DNA from: Bacillota bacterium
GTDB lineage: Bacteria > Bacillota_I > Bacilli_A > RF39 > UBA660
NCBI GenBank assembly: GCA_015059245.1
Contig: SVAU01000001.1
Location: 133,571-197,570, forward strand
Direction of reading: 5' to 3'
Length of the DNA stretch: 64,000 nucleotides
Below are positions 1 to 8,004 of this stretch, piece after piece. The notes beneath the pieces are model-generated. The model was not told the DNA's origin, made no database searches, and saw only the letters and a program-made list of their open reading frames with translations. The translations under genes and the position numbers were made by a program. Numbering within the stretch: position 1 is the stretch's first letter; every line of letters begins with the position of its first letter.

Positions 1-1
1 G

Positions 2-289
2 TATAACAATAATAAAGTTTATGAACTTGTAATAAAAGGACATGCTGGTTATGATGTTCATGGTAAAGATATAGTATGTGCTGCTGTAAGTAGTATGGCT
101 ATAACAACTATCAATAATATCATAGCATTAGATGATTCTATTGATTACGAAGAAAATTCTGGTTTACTTATAATCAGAGTTAAAAGAGATACTGAAGTAA
201 ATAATAAGTTACTTGATAATTTAGTTAGAATGTTAACTGAACTTAAAGAACAGTATCCAAAAAATATTGAGATTAGAAATGAGGATTAA
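2..289 (+). CDS. prp: Ribosomal-processing cysteine protease Prp, 5' end off the window
   Basis: Cysteine protease that removes the N-terminal extension of ribosomal protein L27 in Firmicutes and relatives. The frame is open from base 2, so the true start lies left of the window. The visible part carries the family's catalytic pair: a His in the motif GHAGYD (His at bases 41-43) and a Cys in the motif DIVCAAVS (Cys at 77-79). The first ATG at 95 lies after both residues and cannot be the start. It lies 3 bases before rpmA, and the L27 encoded there has the N-terminal extension that Prp cleaves, so gene and substrate sit together as in B. subtilis (ysxB-rpmA). Confidence 0.93.
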   Translation, partial: YNNNKVYELVIKGHAGYDVHGKDIVCAAVSSMAITTINNIIALDDSIDYEENSGLLIIRVKRDTEVNNKLLDNLVRMLTELKEQYPKNIEIRNED

Positions 290-292
290 TAT

Positions 293-577
293 ATGAAATT
301 TTTAAGTTTAAATATCCAATTATTCGCTCACGTTAAAGCTCAAGGTTCTACACAAAATGGTAGAGATTCTAGAGGTCGTAGATTAGGTGCTAAAGCAGCT
401 GATGGACAAACTGTTTCTGCAGGTAGTATTTTATACCGTCAAAGAGGAACTAAGGTTTATCCAGGCGTAAATGTTGGAATGGGTAAAGATCATACTTTAT
501 TCGCTACTGTATCTGGAGTAGTTAAATACGAAAGATTAGGTAAAGACAAGAAAAAAGTAAGTGTTTACGAAGCTTAG
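293..577 (+). CDS. rpmA: 50S ribosomal protein L27 with cleavable N-terminal extension
   Basis: Large-subunit ribosomal protein near the peptidyl-transferase centre, 94 residues. It begins with the Firmicutes-type extension [12 protein letters not shown], which Prp removes before the mature start at [11 protein letters not shown]. The typical body follows ([17 protein letters not shown], then [11 protein letters not shown] and GKDHTLFA). The start ATG follows the GAGGAT ribosome binding site that overlaps the end of prp, so the two are probably co-transcribed. A strong terminator follows. Confidence 0.98.
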   Translation: MKFLSLNIQLFAHVKAQGSTQNGRDSRGRRLGAKAADGQTVSAGSILYRQRGTKVYPGVNVGMGKDHTLFATVSGVVKYERLGKDKKKVSVYEA

Positions 578-582
578 TTATT

Positions 583-606
583 AAAAGACCTTTATTAAGG
601 TCTTTT
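583..606 (+). terminator. Intrinsic terminator after rpmA
   Basis: A 10-bp perfect stem (583-592 with 597-606) with a 4-base loop, ending in a T-rich stretch. It lies 5 bases after the rpmA stop codon. Confidence 0.85.
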
Positions 607-611
607 ATTTA

Positions 612-620
612 TGATATAAT
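612..620 (+). promoter_or_regulatory. Extended -10 promoter for obgE
   Basis: TGATATAAT directly follows the rpmA terminator. The -35 position would fall inside the terminator stem, so recognition probably relies on the extended -10. The obgE start is 29 bases downstream and has an AAAGGAGG ribosome binding site. Confidence 0.6.
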
Positions 621-649
621 TAAAATGTTTAAAAAAGGAGGTTGTTTCC

Positions 650-1927
650 ATGTTTGTAGATGAGGTTATTATTAAATTAATTGCTGGTAAAGGTGGAGAT
701 GGATGTACATCTTTTAGAAGAGAAAAGTTTATTCCACTTGGTGGACCTAATGGAGGTAATGGAGGTAAAGGTGCTGATATTATTTTCCAAGTTGAAAAGG
801 GTCTTAAAACACTAGTAGATTTAAAATATAAGAAACAAATTAAAGGTGATAAGGGAGTTAATGGTAAAGGTTCTAATATGCATGGTGCTAAAGCAGAAGA
901 TGTAATAGTTAAGGTACCAGAAGGAACTACATTAATTGATCATGAAACTGGTTTAGTTATATGTGATTTAATCCATGATGGTGATACTTTTACAGTATGT
1001 CATGGTGGTAGAGGTGGTAGAGGTAATAAGGCTTTTGCTACTCAAGAAGATCCTGCTCCTAAGATGAGTGAATTTGGTGAACCAGGAGAAGAAAGAATAG
1101 TTAAATGTGAACTTAAAGTATTAGCTGATGTTGGATTAGTAGGTATGCCTTCAGTAGGTAAGAGTACTATATTATCTTTAATTAGTGGAGCTAATCCTAA
1201 GATTGCTGCTTATCACTTTACTACATTAAATCCTAATTTAGGTGTAGTTAAACTAAGAGATCAAAGAACTTTTGTTATGGCAGATTTACCTGGATTAATA
1301 GAAGGTGCTTCTGAAGGTGCTGGTTTAGGAGAAAAATTCTTGAAACATGCAATGAGAACTAAAGTAATAGGTCATGTACTTGATATGGGTGCTTTTGAAG
1401 GTAGAGATCCATTAGAAGATTATAGAATTATTAGAAAAGAAGTAGAAGCTTATGATGATAAGTTAGCTAGAAAACCAGAACTTATTATTGCTAATAAGAT
1501 GGATTTACCTGATGCTAAAGAAAATCTTAAAAGATTTAAAGAAGCTTATCCTGAATTACCTATAGTAGAAGTTACTGCTATGAATGCAGAAGGTACTGAA
1601 GAAATGATTATTAAACTAGCAGATATGTTAGAACAAGTTGAACTTGAACCTATATATGAAGAAACTAGTTATGAAAGTCATATTATTTATAAATTTAAAA
1701 ACGAAAAACCATATACTATATCAAGAGATGATAGTGGAGTTTGGATAATTAAGGGTGCTGAAATAGAGAAGTTACTTAAGATGACTAAGTTCTACGAAGA
1801 TGAAGGTGCTCAAAGATTTGCTAGAAAACTTCGTGGTATGGGTGTAGAAGATGAATTAGAAGCATTAGGAGCTCAAAGAGGCGATGATGTTCAAATTTTA
1901 GACTTCATATTTACATTTAAAGAGTAG
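650..1927 (+). CDS. obgE: Obg-family GTPase, ribosome assembly
   Basis: Essential GTPase of 50S subunit maturation and stress response, 425 residues, normal family length. The N-terminal glycine-rich Obg fold (about residues 1-158) contains runs such as GGPNGGNGGKG. The G domain has a Walker A at 165-173 (GMPSVGKST), DLPG, and NKMD near residue 281. An OCT domain fills the last 80 residues, as in the Gram-positive versions. Start ATG at 650 follows a strong AAAAAAGGAGG. It is in the classic rpmA-obg neighbourhood but has its own promoter here. Confidence 0.97.
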   Translation: MFVDEVIIKLIAGKGGDGCTSFRREKFIPLGGPNGGNGGKGADIIFQVEKGLKTLVDLKYKKQIKGDKGVNGKGSNMHGAKAEDVIVKVPEGTTLIDHETGLVICDLIHDGDTFTVCHGGRGGRGNKAFATQEDPAPKMSEFGEPGEERIVKCELKVLADVGLVGMPSVGKSTILSLISGANPKIAAYHFTTLNPNLGVVKLRDQRTFVMADLPGLIEGASEGAGLGEKFLKHAMRTKVIGHVLDMGAFEGRDPLEDYRIIRKEVEAYDDKLARKPELIIANKMDLPDAKENLKRFKEAYPELPIVEVTAMNAEGTEEMIIKLADMLEQVELEPIYEETSYESHIIYKFKNEKPYTISRDDSGVWIIKGAEIEKLLKMTKFYEDEGAQRFARKLRGMGVEDELEALGAQRGDDVQILDFIFTFKE

Positions 1928-1944
1928 AAATACTCTTTTTTTAT
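1919..1944 (+). terminator. Intrinsic terminator overlapping the obgE stop codon
   Basis: An 8-bp stem (1919-1926 with 1931-1938) closed by a GAAA tetraloop and followed by a T run. The stem includes the end of the coding sequence. Confidence 0.8.
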
Positions 1945-1982
1945 TGTTTTTGAATAGTTTTTAGCAAAATGTTAAGAAGAAC

Positions 1983-2011
1983 TTGACTTATTCTGTTATT
2001 AATGTTATATT
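1983..2011 (+). promoter_or_regulatory. Promoter of the manganese-riboswitch transcript
   Basis: TTGACT (1983-1988), a 17-base spacer and TATATT (2006-2011), with the extended TG at 2003-2004. This is one of the better -35/-10 pairs in the window. Transcription would start a few bases before the riboswitch aptamer. Confidence 0.65.
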
Positions 2012-2021
2012 AATATCACTT

Positions 2022-2102
2022 GAAGGGGAGTAGCATAATACATAACCGTCAGCACTGAAAAGCGGGAAAGTAAATACTCTAAACAAGATTAGCGAGACCT
2101 TC
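2022..2102 (+). promoter_or_regulatory. yybP-ykoY (manganese-sensing) riboswitch aptamer
   Basis: The segment begins with the conserved GGGGAGTAGC block (2025-2034) and ends with AGCGAGACCTT (2091-2101), the two hallmark ends of the yybP-ykoY Mn2+ riboswitch. The ends pair as helix P1: GAAGG at 2022-2026 with CCTTC at 2098-2102. The family is known to bind Mn2+ and usually controls Mn exporters or membrane proteins. Here the downstream genes are an unrecognised tandem pair. The 3' strand of P1 is shared with a terminator stem, so ligand binding should favour read-through (an ON switch). Identification is by eye from the conserved ends. Confidence 0.82.
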
Positions 2103-2135
2103 ATGAATATTTAATGATATTCATGGAGGTTTTTT
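2098..2135 (+). terminator. Riboswitch expression-platform terminator
   Basis: Bases 2098-2110 pair with 2117-2129 (13 positions, one G-T wobble) and are followed by six T. The 5' half of the stem includes the P1 strand CCTTC of the aptamer, so the two structures are mutually exclusive. Confidence 0.82.
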
Positions 2136-2175
2136 ATATTCCATTCCTCCATGGATATTAAGGAGGAATGAAATA

Positions 2176-2724
2176 ATGGAAGAAAAAATATTTACAAAAG
2201 TTGATGGACGTGCTTATGCAGAAGCTGGTATAGCTTGTGGAGAACTTACTCCAGTTGTTGCTGTTAAATTCGCAAGAGTTCGTGCAAGACGTGGTGTAGT
2301 TGGAGAAGAAGTTGTATCATATTCTCAAAATGGTATTGTAGAAAAAGTTGCTACAGTATCAGAAGATCCTGAAACTAAAGAAACAGGTTGGGTTTTAACT
2401 AAGTTAGATGAAAATGGAGAGGTTATAGTTGACGAATTCGGACATAAAAATGAATGGATTGTTGATGCTAAAACTTTTGCTAAAAAATATGACTTAGACG
2501 AAACTAAAGATGGTGGTGTTTACAAACCTAAAGGTGGACCTCAAATCTTTGTTCCTATTGTAATGGATGTTATCCTTGAACAATGGGGATCAGAAATGAA
2601 AATTGAAGCTGGTGGATGGTTAAACATTACTAATCCTTCTGATATTTATGGTATTTCTCAAAGAGACTTTGAAGATACTTATAAAATCGTTGGAGAAGAA
2701 CCTACTTATAAACTTACTAAATAA
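2176..2724 (+). CDS. Unknown protein under Mn riboswitch, PGDYG-like modules, paralogue 1
   Basis: I do not recognise a characterised family. The 182-residue soluble protein has no signal or membrane segment. A basic motif RVRARRG (residues 36-42) is followed by VGEEV. Two sections (around GHKNEWIVDAKTFAKKY and GGWLNITNPSDIYGISQRDFE) follow a glycine/Trp ... Phe-x-x-x-Tyr pattern that resembles the small PGDYG-type domain; this similarity is only by eye. The next gene is a paralogue. The start follows AAGGAGGAATG with good spacing. Its position directly behind a yybP-ykoY riboswitch predicts induction by excess Mn2+, but no metal-binding motif or transporter feature is visible. Confidence 0.8.
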   Translation: MEEKIFTKVDGRAYAEAGIACGELTPVVAVKFARVRARRGVVGEEVVSYSQNGIVEKVATVSEDPETKETGWVLTKLDENGEVIVDEFGHKNEWIVDAKTFAKKYDLDETKDGGVYKPKGGPQIFVPIVMDVILEQWGSEMKIEAGGWLNITNPSDIYGISQRDFEDTYKIVGEEPTYKLTK

Positions 2725-2741
2725 CATTAGATAAGTTTTGG

Positions 2742-2769
2742 ACATTTATCGGAAGATAAATGTTTTTTT
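2742..2769 (+). terminator. Intrinsic terminator between the two paralogues
   Basis: A 9-bp stem (2742-2750 with 2755-2763), GGAA loop and a run of seven T. The second paralogue therefore appears to have its own promoter (TGGTATACT at 2771-2779). Confidence 0.8.
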
Positions 2770-2801
2770 ATGGTATACTTTTTATGATAGATGGTGGTTA
2801 T

Positions 2802-3341
2802 ATGGAAGATTTTATAAGAGTAGATGTTAGAGACTATGTTAATAGAGGTATTGAATATGGTGATTTGGCACCTTTTTGGGCGATTAAATATGGTAGAGTA
2901 AGAGCTAGAAGAGGTACTGTAGGAGAAGTAGTTAATACTTATACTGATGGTGGTATTTTAGAAAGAAAAAATACTGTTAAAGTAGATCCTCAAACTGGTA
3001 ATACGGGATGGATTATTACTAAATGTAGTCCAGATGGTGAGATTATTATAGATGAATATGGTAATAAGAATGAATGGATTATGGAAGATTCTGATTTTTT
3101 ACAAGAATATGTATTAGATCCTAATTTAGATGGGGTGTTTAAGTCTGTAGATGGTCCACAATTATTTGTACAAGTATTAACTGATATGGTTATGGTACAG
3201 GGAGATAAGGAAATGCATGTAGAATGTGGCGGATATATAAATATTACTGATTTTTCTAGTTGTTATGCAATAAGTGAAAGAGATTTTAATGATACTTATA
3301 GAATATTAGATGCTGAGAATCCTGAAAAGTCTTTAAATTAA
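2802..3341 (+). CDS. Unknown protein, paralogue 2 of the riboswitch-controlled gene
   Basis: A 179-residue protein that aligns along its whole length with the preceding gene. Shared elements include RVRARRGTVGE, the DPQT-x-x-TGW segment, DE-x-G-x-KNEW, GPQ-x-FV and the C-terminal ISERDFNDTY. Function is unknown. The longer open frame begins at 2760 inside the preceding terminator. I chose ATG 2802 because GGTGGT lies four bases before it and a plausible -10 element sits at 2773-2778. It is separated from its paralogue by a terminator, so it may not share the Mn control. Confidence 0.78.
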   Translation: MEDFIRVDVRDYVNRGIEYGDLAPFWAIKYGRVRARRGTVGEVVNTYTDGGILERKNTVKVDPQTGNTGWIITKCSPDGEIIIDEYGNKNEWIMEDSDFLQEYVLDPNLDGVFKSVDGPQLFVQVLTDMVMVQGDKEMHVECGGYINITDFSSCYAISERDFNDTYRILDAENPEKSLN

Positions 3342-3343
3342 AT

Positions 3344-3366
3344 AGCTATTTTAATAGCTGTTTTTT
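3344..3366 (+). terminator. Short intrinsic terminator
   Basis: A 7-bp stem (AGCTATT at 3344-3350 with AATAGCT at 3353-3359), minimal loop, then G and six T. Confidence 0.6.
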
Positions 3367-3416
3367 CTTTTTTTAATACTTTATGATATAATACCAGCAA
3401 TTAAGGGGTAATTGGC

Positions 3417-4286
3417 ATGAATGCACGAACTAGAGAAGAATATAAACATCAAAAGAAAATATTTGATTTATTAGGATTTAATTATATAGATTATCAAGAT
3501 AAAAGGGTTATTAATTATGTAGCTAAAGCTTTAAAAAGTATTAATACAGGTGCTTATGTGTGTTTTGGTACTGTTTCTTATCCAGATGCATTAGCTACTA
3601 GTGTAGAAAATGTTAAAGTATTTGGGACAGAAATAGCTAGTAGAGTTGCTAGTTTAACTAGTAATTTAGTGTTACAAAAGGTAAGTCCTGTAAGTAATGG
3701 ATATACTTGTAATATTACTTATTCATTAGATGATGATACTAAAGAAGTAGATTATTCGTCTGGTACAGTTGATCATTATAAAGTACCGATAAAACCAGAT
3801 ATAATGGCTTCATTTCACTTAGGACATGAACATTTACATGCATTAAAAGAAACTAATTATTATGAATATATAGATGGTTTTGTTTTAGGTGACGTTATAA
3901 CTATGTTATATGAATTTATATTGGCTGATAAATATCCTGAATTAAAAAATGAAATATATAGATTTAGATTATATTCATTAAAAGAGGATTATACTCATTA
4001 TGAAAATGCTATTAATCAAATGAAGAAAAGTAAAGATGATAAAGATTTATATAAAATTATTGCTACTAGAAGTGGTGTATATTTAAATAGTTATTATTAT
4101 GCTTGTATTTTATTTGATATGTATAAGAGTAGTCCTCAAATGATTTTAGATATAGTTAATAGAGTTTTAAAACATGAAATGACTACTAGAGATATGCTTA
4201 AAATATTAGGTTTATTTCATCAAGATAAAAATAGTATATTTGATTCAGTATTTGAAGATGTTAAAAAATGTGTAAAAAAAGTATAA
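3417..4286 (+). CDS. Putative zinc-dependent hydrolase with HExxH motif, unknown family
   Basis: A 289-residue predicted cytoplasmic protein that I cannot assign to a named family. The only diagnostic motif is HEHLH at residues 137-141, which fits the HExxH zinc-peptidase signature. A Glu (E166) 24 residues further on, in a helical stretch, could be the third zinc ligand as in gluzincins. The remainder is mostly alpha-helical with many Tyr and Lys. Start ATG 3417 follows AAGGGGT. An extended -10 (TGATATAAT, 3384-3392) lies just upstream, and a terminator follows, so it is monocistronic. The protease role is inference from one motif. Confidence 0.75.
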   Translation: MNARTREEYKHQKKIFDLLGFNYIDYQDKRVINYVAKALKSINTGAYVCFGTVSYPDALATSVENVKVFGTEIASRVASLTSNLVLQKVSPVSNGYTCNITYSLDDDTKEVDYSSGTVDHYKVPIKPDIMASFHLGHEHLHALKETNYYEYIDGFVLGDVITMLYEFILADKYPELKNEIYRFRLYSLKEDYTHYENAINQMKKSKDDKDLYKIIATRSGVYLNSYYYACILFDMYKSSPQMILDIVNRVLKHEMTTRDMLKILGLFHQDKNSIFDSVFEDVKKCVKKV

Positions 4287-4307
4287 AATAATATTTATAC
4301 TTTTTTT
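4278..4307 (+). terminator. Intrinsic terminator before the sigma factor gene
   Basis: A 10-bp stem (4278-4287 with 4294-4303) overlapping the previous stop codon, followed by a T run. Confidence 0.82.
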
Positions 4308-4311
4308 ATTT

Positions 4312-4320
4312 TGGTATAAT
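4312..4320 (+). promoter_or_regulatory. Extended -10 promoter immediately before the sigma factor gene
   Basis: TGGTATAAT ends one base before the first ATG of the frame (4322). Transcription would start near 4327, so that ATG cannot be on the transcript. This moves the start to 4340, where GGTGAT (4330-4335) can act as ribosome binding site. Confidence 0.6.
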
Positions 4321-4339
4321 AATGGCCATGGTGATGAAT

Positions 4340-7300
4340 ATGGAAGAAGAGGAGATAGTACTACTTAGTGATAAAGAATTAGCTAGTTCCTTTGTAGGTG
4401 ATGCTTATTCAATGTACATGAAAGAAGTATTTAGTTATCGTCTTCTTTCTATGGAAGAAAATAAGGAACTTGCAAGAAGATATCGTAGTGGAGATTTAAG
4501 TGCTTTAGAAAAGTTAGTTAATCATAATTTAAGATTAGTAGTTAATATGGCTCATAGATATAAAGATAGACTAAATACTATGCATATACTAGATATTATA
4601 CAAGAAGGTAATTTGGGTTTAATGAGAGCTGCTAGAGACTATGATCCTGAAGTTGCTTCATTTTCTACTTATGCTTATAACTGGATTAAACAAGCTATTA
4701 CAAGAAGTATTAGTGATAAAGATAATGAAATAAGAAAACCAGTACATATTCAATCTTTGAGTAATAAGTATTTAAAACTAATTAGTGAAAAGAAAAATTT
4801 AACGGATAAAGAAATATGTAGAGAATTAGATATTGGTTTTGAAACTTTAGAAAATATTAGACATGCTTTATCATTATCATCTGTATCTATGAATCAAACT
4901 GTTGATGACGATGAAAAGACTGAATTAGGAGATTTCTTATCTAGTAGTCATAATGATTATGAAGATATAATAGAAGAAATGTCTTCTAAAACTATCTTTT
5001 TAGCATTAAAAGAAGTGCTAAGTGATTTAGAATACTATATTGTTTATGTAAGAATATTAAGTGATACTAGAATGACTTTAGAACAAGTTGCTGGTGAACT
5101 TGGTTTAACAAGAGAAAGAGTTAGACAACTAGAAGCTAAAGCATTAAGAAAAGCTGAACCATTAATGGAAAATGAAAATAAAATGCAACAAGTTCTTGCT
5201 AGATTACAAGCAAGAGAACAGGTAAGAATAGATAACTTAAGAATAGAACCTATTGAACCTGGTAGAATAATAAAATATTTATATGTAAAAGATAAACTTA
5301 GTTTTGATGAAAAAAGATTAATGCATTTTATATATTTTGGTAAATTTAATTATACTCATAAAGAATTAGCTTTGATAATGAAGATGAGTTTACAAGATTT
5401 TAGTAAATTATATAGAAGTTTAATGGATAATTTAAAACATTATTTTAGTAATAGTAGTAAATTTAATAGTTATAGAGATAGTATGATAAAAAACTATGGT
5501 ACTAAGATATTTACGTTAGATATTAATTCTGATGTTAAAGTAGTTGATTATGATAGTTTAAGAGATAGATATAGTAGTTTATCTTTAGAACAATATTTAG
5601 AGTTAGTTAATAGAGCAGAGTATCAAATAACTAAAGATGAAATTGATTTATTAACTAAGTATTTTCATATACCTGAAAGAAAGAGTCATGCTATTGAGTT
5701 ATTATTTAGAGATTTGAATTTAGCTGTTTTTGGATATAAGGGTAGACCTACTAATGTACCAAAGAATAAGTTATGGAAAGTTTATCAAGATAATTTAAGT
5801 GATTATACAGAAGAACAAAGATTGTTTTTAGAGTGTTATTTCTTTAATAAAAGAGATAAGAGTGAATTTAAAACTACATATAAAGATAGTTCACTTTATT
5901 ATAGATATTATTATTTAATAGATAGATTAGAAAGAACATATTTTAATATTTATAGATATTTAGATAATAATTTTACTAGAGAACAATATATATTATTTAA
6001 AAATAAATATAGTCATAAGATGACTAAGGAAAGATTAGAATTATTAGATTTATTTTATGGAGTAAATGGTAAAGCATTAACTATTCCTGAAATAGCTGCA
6101 TTATATAATATGGATTATATAAAGATGCATGATAAGATTAGTGATGCTAGAGATGCTGCTATTGTTATAAATTCTGGTATGGATAGGGGGTTAGATTTAG
6201 ATAAAAGTTTATATGTTCAATATGTACTTGATCCAGCTATATATTTTACTTTAGAAGCAAGAGCAGTATTAAAACTATTTATTGTAGATAATAAAACATA
6301 TGATGAAATATCTAGTTTACTTGGTTTAACTAAATATAGAATATCTAATATTATTACTGAGAATGTAAGAAAGATGGATGGATATAGATTTGGTTTATTT
6401 GAAGTAGACAGAATGGATGAAGATTCTTTAAATAGTGTATTTGATTATTTTAAAGATTCTTTTTTGGAATTAGAAAGAAAAGTATTAAGACTTAAACATT
6501 TAGAACATTTAGAAAATAAAGATATTGCTGATAGATTAGGTATAGATTTAATTGATGTTAATCATTATGCTTCGCATTTTAATAAATTATATTTTAGTTA
6601 TAGAATTAAAGATGTAGAGATAACTAAAGAAGATATAATATTAGAAATAAATAGACATAAATCTGAATGTGTACTTGATGATAGAAAAAAGCTGGCTATT
6701 TCATTATTCTATGGTATTAAAAATGAATTTAATCCTGAAGGAGAAAAACTTACTCGCGATGAAATAAAAGTAAGATTAGGTATTACTAAGAATATGTGTT
6801 ATCAAACACTAACTAGTGGTATTAATGATATAAAGGGTAGAAAAATAGGTATAAGCAAAGTTACTGGTTCTTATATACCTAGAGAAGAATTAGATAGATT
6901 ACTAGATGATTATCATTTACCTATATCAGATAAAGAAAGAGAAATAATATGTTATTTATTTGAATTAAAAGGATATCCATATAAGAAAATAGATGAATTA
7001 CCTGAAATATTTGGAGATACTAGAAGTAGTTTAGGTAGAAGATATCAAAGAGCTATTGTTAGTATTTATAGATATATGAATAAAGAAATAGAAGGTCAAC
7101 TTAATTATGATGTAGATTTATTACCTAATTTAAAATACTTTAGTTATAGTGATAGAAGAATAATTAATATGTATTTTAAAGATGGTTATACTGTAGAAGC
7201 ATTAGCTAAAGAATATAAAGTTTCTTTTGAAAAAATGTTTTCTATAATAGAAAGAATAAAGATTAATATATATGAATTACTTAATAATCCTAAAGTAAAG

Positions 7301-7954
7301 AAATTTGATTATGATTATTATATGGCAGTAAGAGATAAATGTGATTTACCTTATTTTGGTGATAGAGAAACTACAATAGAAGTATTTGATTTGTTCTATG
7401 GTATGAATGTTGGACTTAGAATGAGTATTCCAGAAATAATAAAGAAATTAAAACTTAATACTGAACAAAGTGCTACTAATAGAGCTGCTAATAGTTTAAT
7501 GCTTGCTGTATGTAAGTATAAGGAAGGTATTAAAGCAGGTAATAGTTTTACTTATGAAGAGATAAAAGAATATTATAGATTACATGAATCAGAAATGACT
7601 TATTATAAGAAACAATTCTATTTAAGATATTTTAAGAAAGTAGAAAATAGTTATAGAATAAATGGTTTAATACCTGGTGTAAGTTATGTTATTTTATATG
7701 ATTTATTAGTAGATAGAAATCCTAATATATATACTAGAGATAACTTAGATAGAGATACTGTTATACAGTTAATAAGAAAATATGGTTCTTTAATGACTAA
7801 TGCTGTAAGAAGGGAATTAATGGCTATATATGAGATTACTCCTAGAGAGTTTATGAATGGTAAAGAGATTAATCACGTATATAAGATATTTAATGCTGTA
7901 GATGAAAGATTAAAAGAAAAAGGAATAAGTGTTCAAATAAAGAAAAAAGACTAG
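4340..7954 (+). CDS. Giant sigma-70 family factor with tandem region-4-like repeats
   Basis: RNA polymerase sigma factor, about 1204 residues, roughly four times a normal alternative sigma. Residues 21-278 are a complete sigma: region 1.2 (DAYSMYMKEV), region 2 (55-127; VNHNLRLVV, DIIQEGNLGLMRA, YAYNWIKQAI), region 3, and region 4 with a clear helix-turn-helix (LTRERVRQLEAKALRK, 256-271). From about residue 280 to the end there is no known domain. It is a chain of about eight degenerate units, each with a hydrophobic LFYG-like start, an EI/ELA step, a turn and a Lys/Arg-rich helix; examples are YDEISSLLGLTKYRISNI, NKDIADRLGIDLIDV and TRDEIKVRLGITKN. The pattern matches sigma region 4 in outline. 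No frameshift is visible. Start 4340 was chosen because the promoter overlaps the earlier ATGs. Confidence 0.9.
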   Translation: MEEEEIVLLSDKELASSFVGDAYSMYMKEVFSYRLLSMEENKELARRYRSGDLSALEKLVNHNLRLVVNMAHRYKDRLNTMHILDIIQEGNLGLMRAARDYDPEVASFSTYAYNWIKQAITRSISDKDNEIRKPVHIQSLSNKYLKLISEKKNLTDKEICRELDIGFETLENIRHALSLSSVSMNQTVDDDEKTELGDFLSSSHNDYEDIIEEMSSKTIFLALKEVLSDLEYYIVYVRILSDTRMTLEQVAGELGLTRERVRQLEAKALRKAEPLMENENKMQQVLARLQAREQVRIDNLRIEPIEPGRIIKYLYVKDKLSFDEKRLMHFIYFGKFNYTHKELALIMKMSLQDFSKLYRSLMDNLKHYFSNSSKFNSYRDSMIKNYGTKIFTLDINSDVKVVDYDSLRDRYSSLSLEQYLELVNRAEYQITKDEIDLLTKYFHIPERKSHAIELLFRDLNLAVFGYKGRPTNVPKNKLWKVYQDNLSDYTEEQRLFLECYFFNKRDKSEFKTTYKDSSLYYRYYYLIDRLERTYFNIYRYLDNNFTREQYILFKNKYSHKMTKERLELLDLFYGVNGKALTIPEIAALYNMDYIKMHDKISDARDAAIVINSGMDRGLDLDKSLYVQYVLDPAIYFTLEARAVLKLFIVDNKTYDEISSLLGLTKYRISNIITENVRKMDGYRFGLFEVDRMDEDSLNSVFDYFKDSFLELERKVLRLKHLEHLENKDIADRLGIDLIDVNHYASHFNKLYFSYRIKDVEITKEDIILEINRHKSECVLDDRKKLAISLFYGIKNEFNPEGEKLTRDEIKVRLGITKNMCYQTLTSGINDIKGRKIGISKVTGSYIPREELDRLLDDYHLPISDKEREIICYLFELKGYPYKKIDELPEIFGDTRSSLGRRYQRAIVSIYRYMNKEIEGQLNYDVDLLPNLKYFSYSDRRIINMYFKDGYTVEALAKEYKVSFEKMFSIIERIKINIYELLNNPKVKKFDYDYYMAVRDKCDLPYFGDRETTIEVFDLFYGMNVGLRMSIPEIIKKLKLNTEQSATNRAANSLMLAVCKYKEGIKAGNSFTYEEIKEYYRLHESEMTYYKKQFYLRYFKKVENSYRINGLIPGVSYVILYDLLVDRNPNIYTRDNLDRDTVIQLIRKYGSLMTNAVRRELMAIYEITPREFMNGKEINHVYKIFNAVDERLKEKGISVQIKKKD

Positions 7955-7969
7955 TAAGCTAGTCTTTTT
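7946..7969 (+). terminator. Intrinsic terminator after the sigma factor
   Basis: A 9-bp stem (7946-7954 with 7959-7967), TAAG loop, T tract. It includes the stop codon. Confidence 0.8.
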
Positions 7970-8004
7970 ATATGGTAGAATGGATATGGAGGGTGGAAGA
8001 AAAC

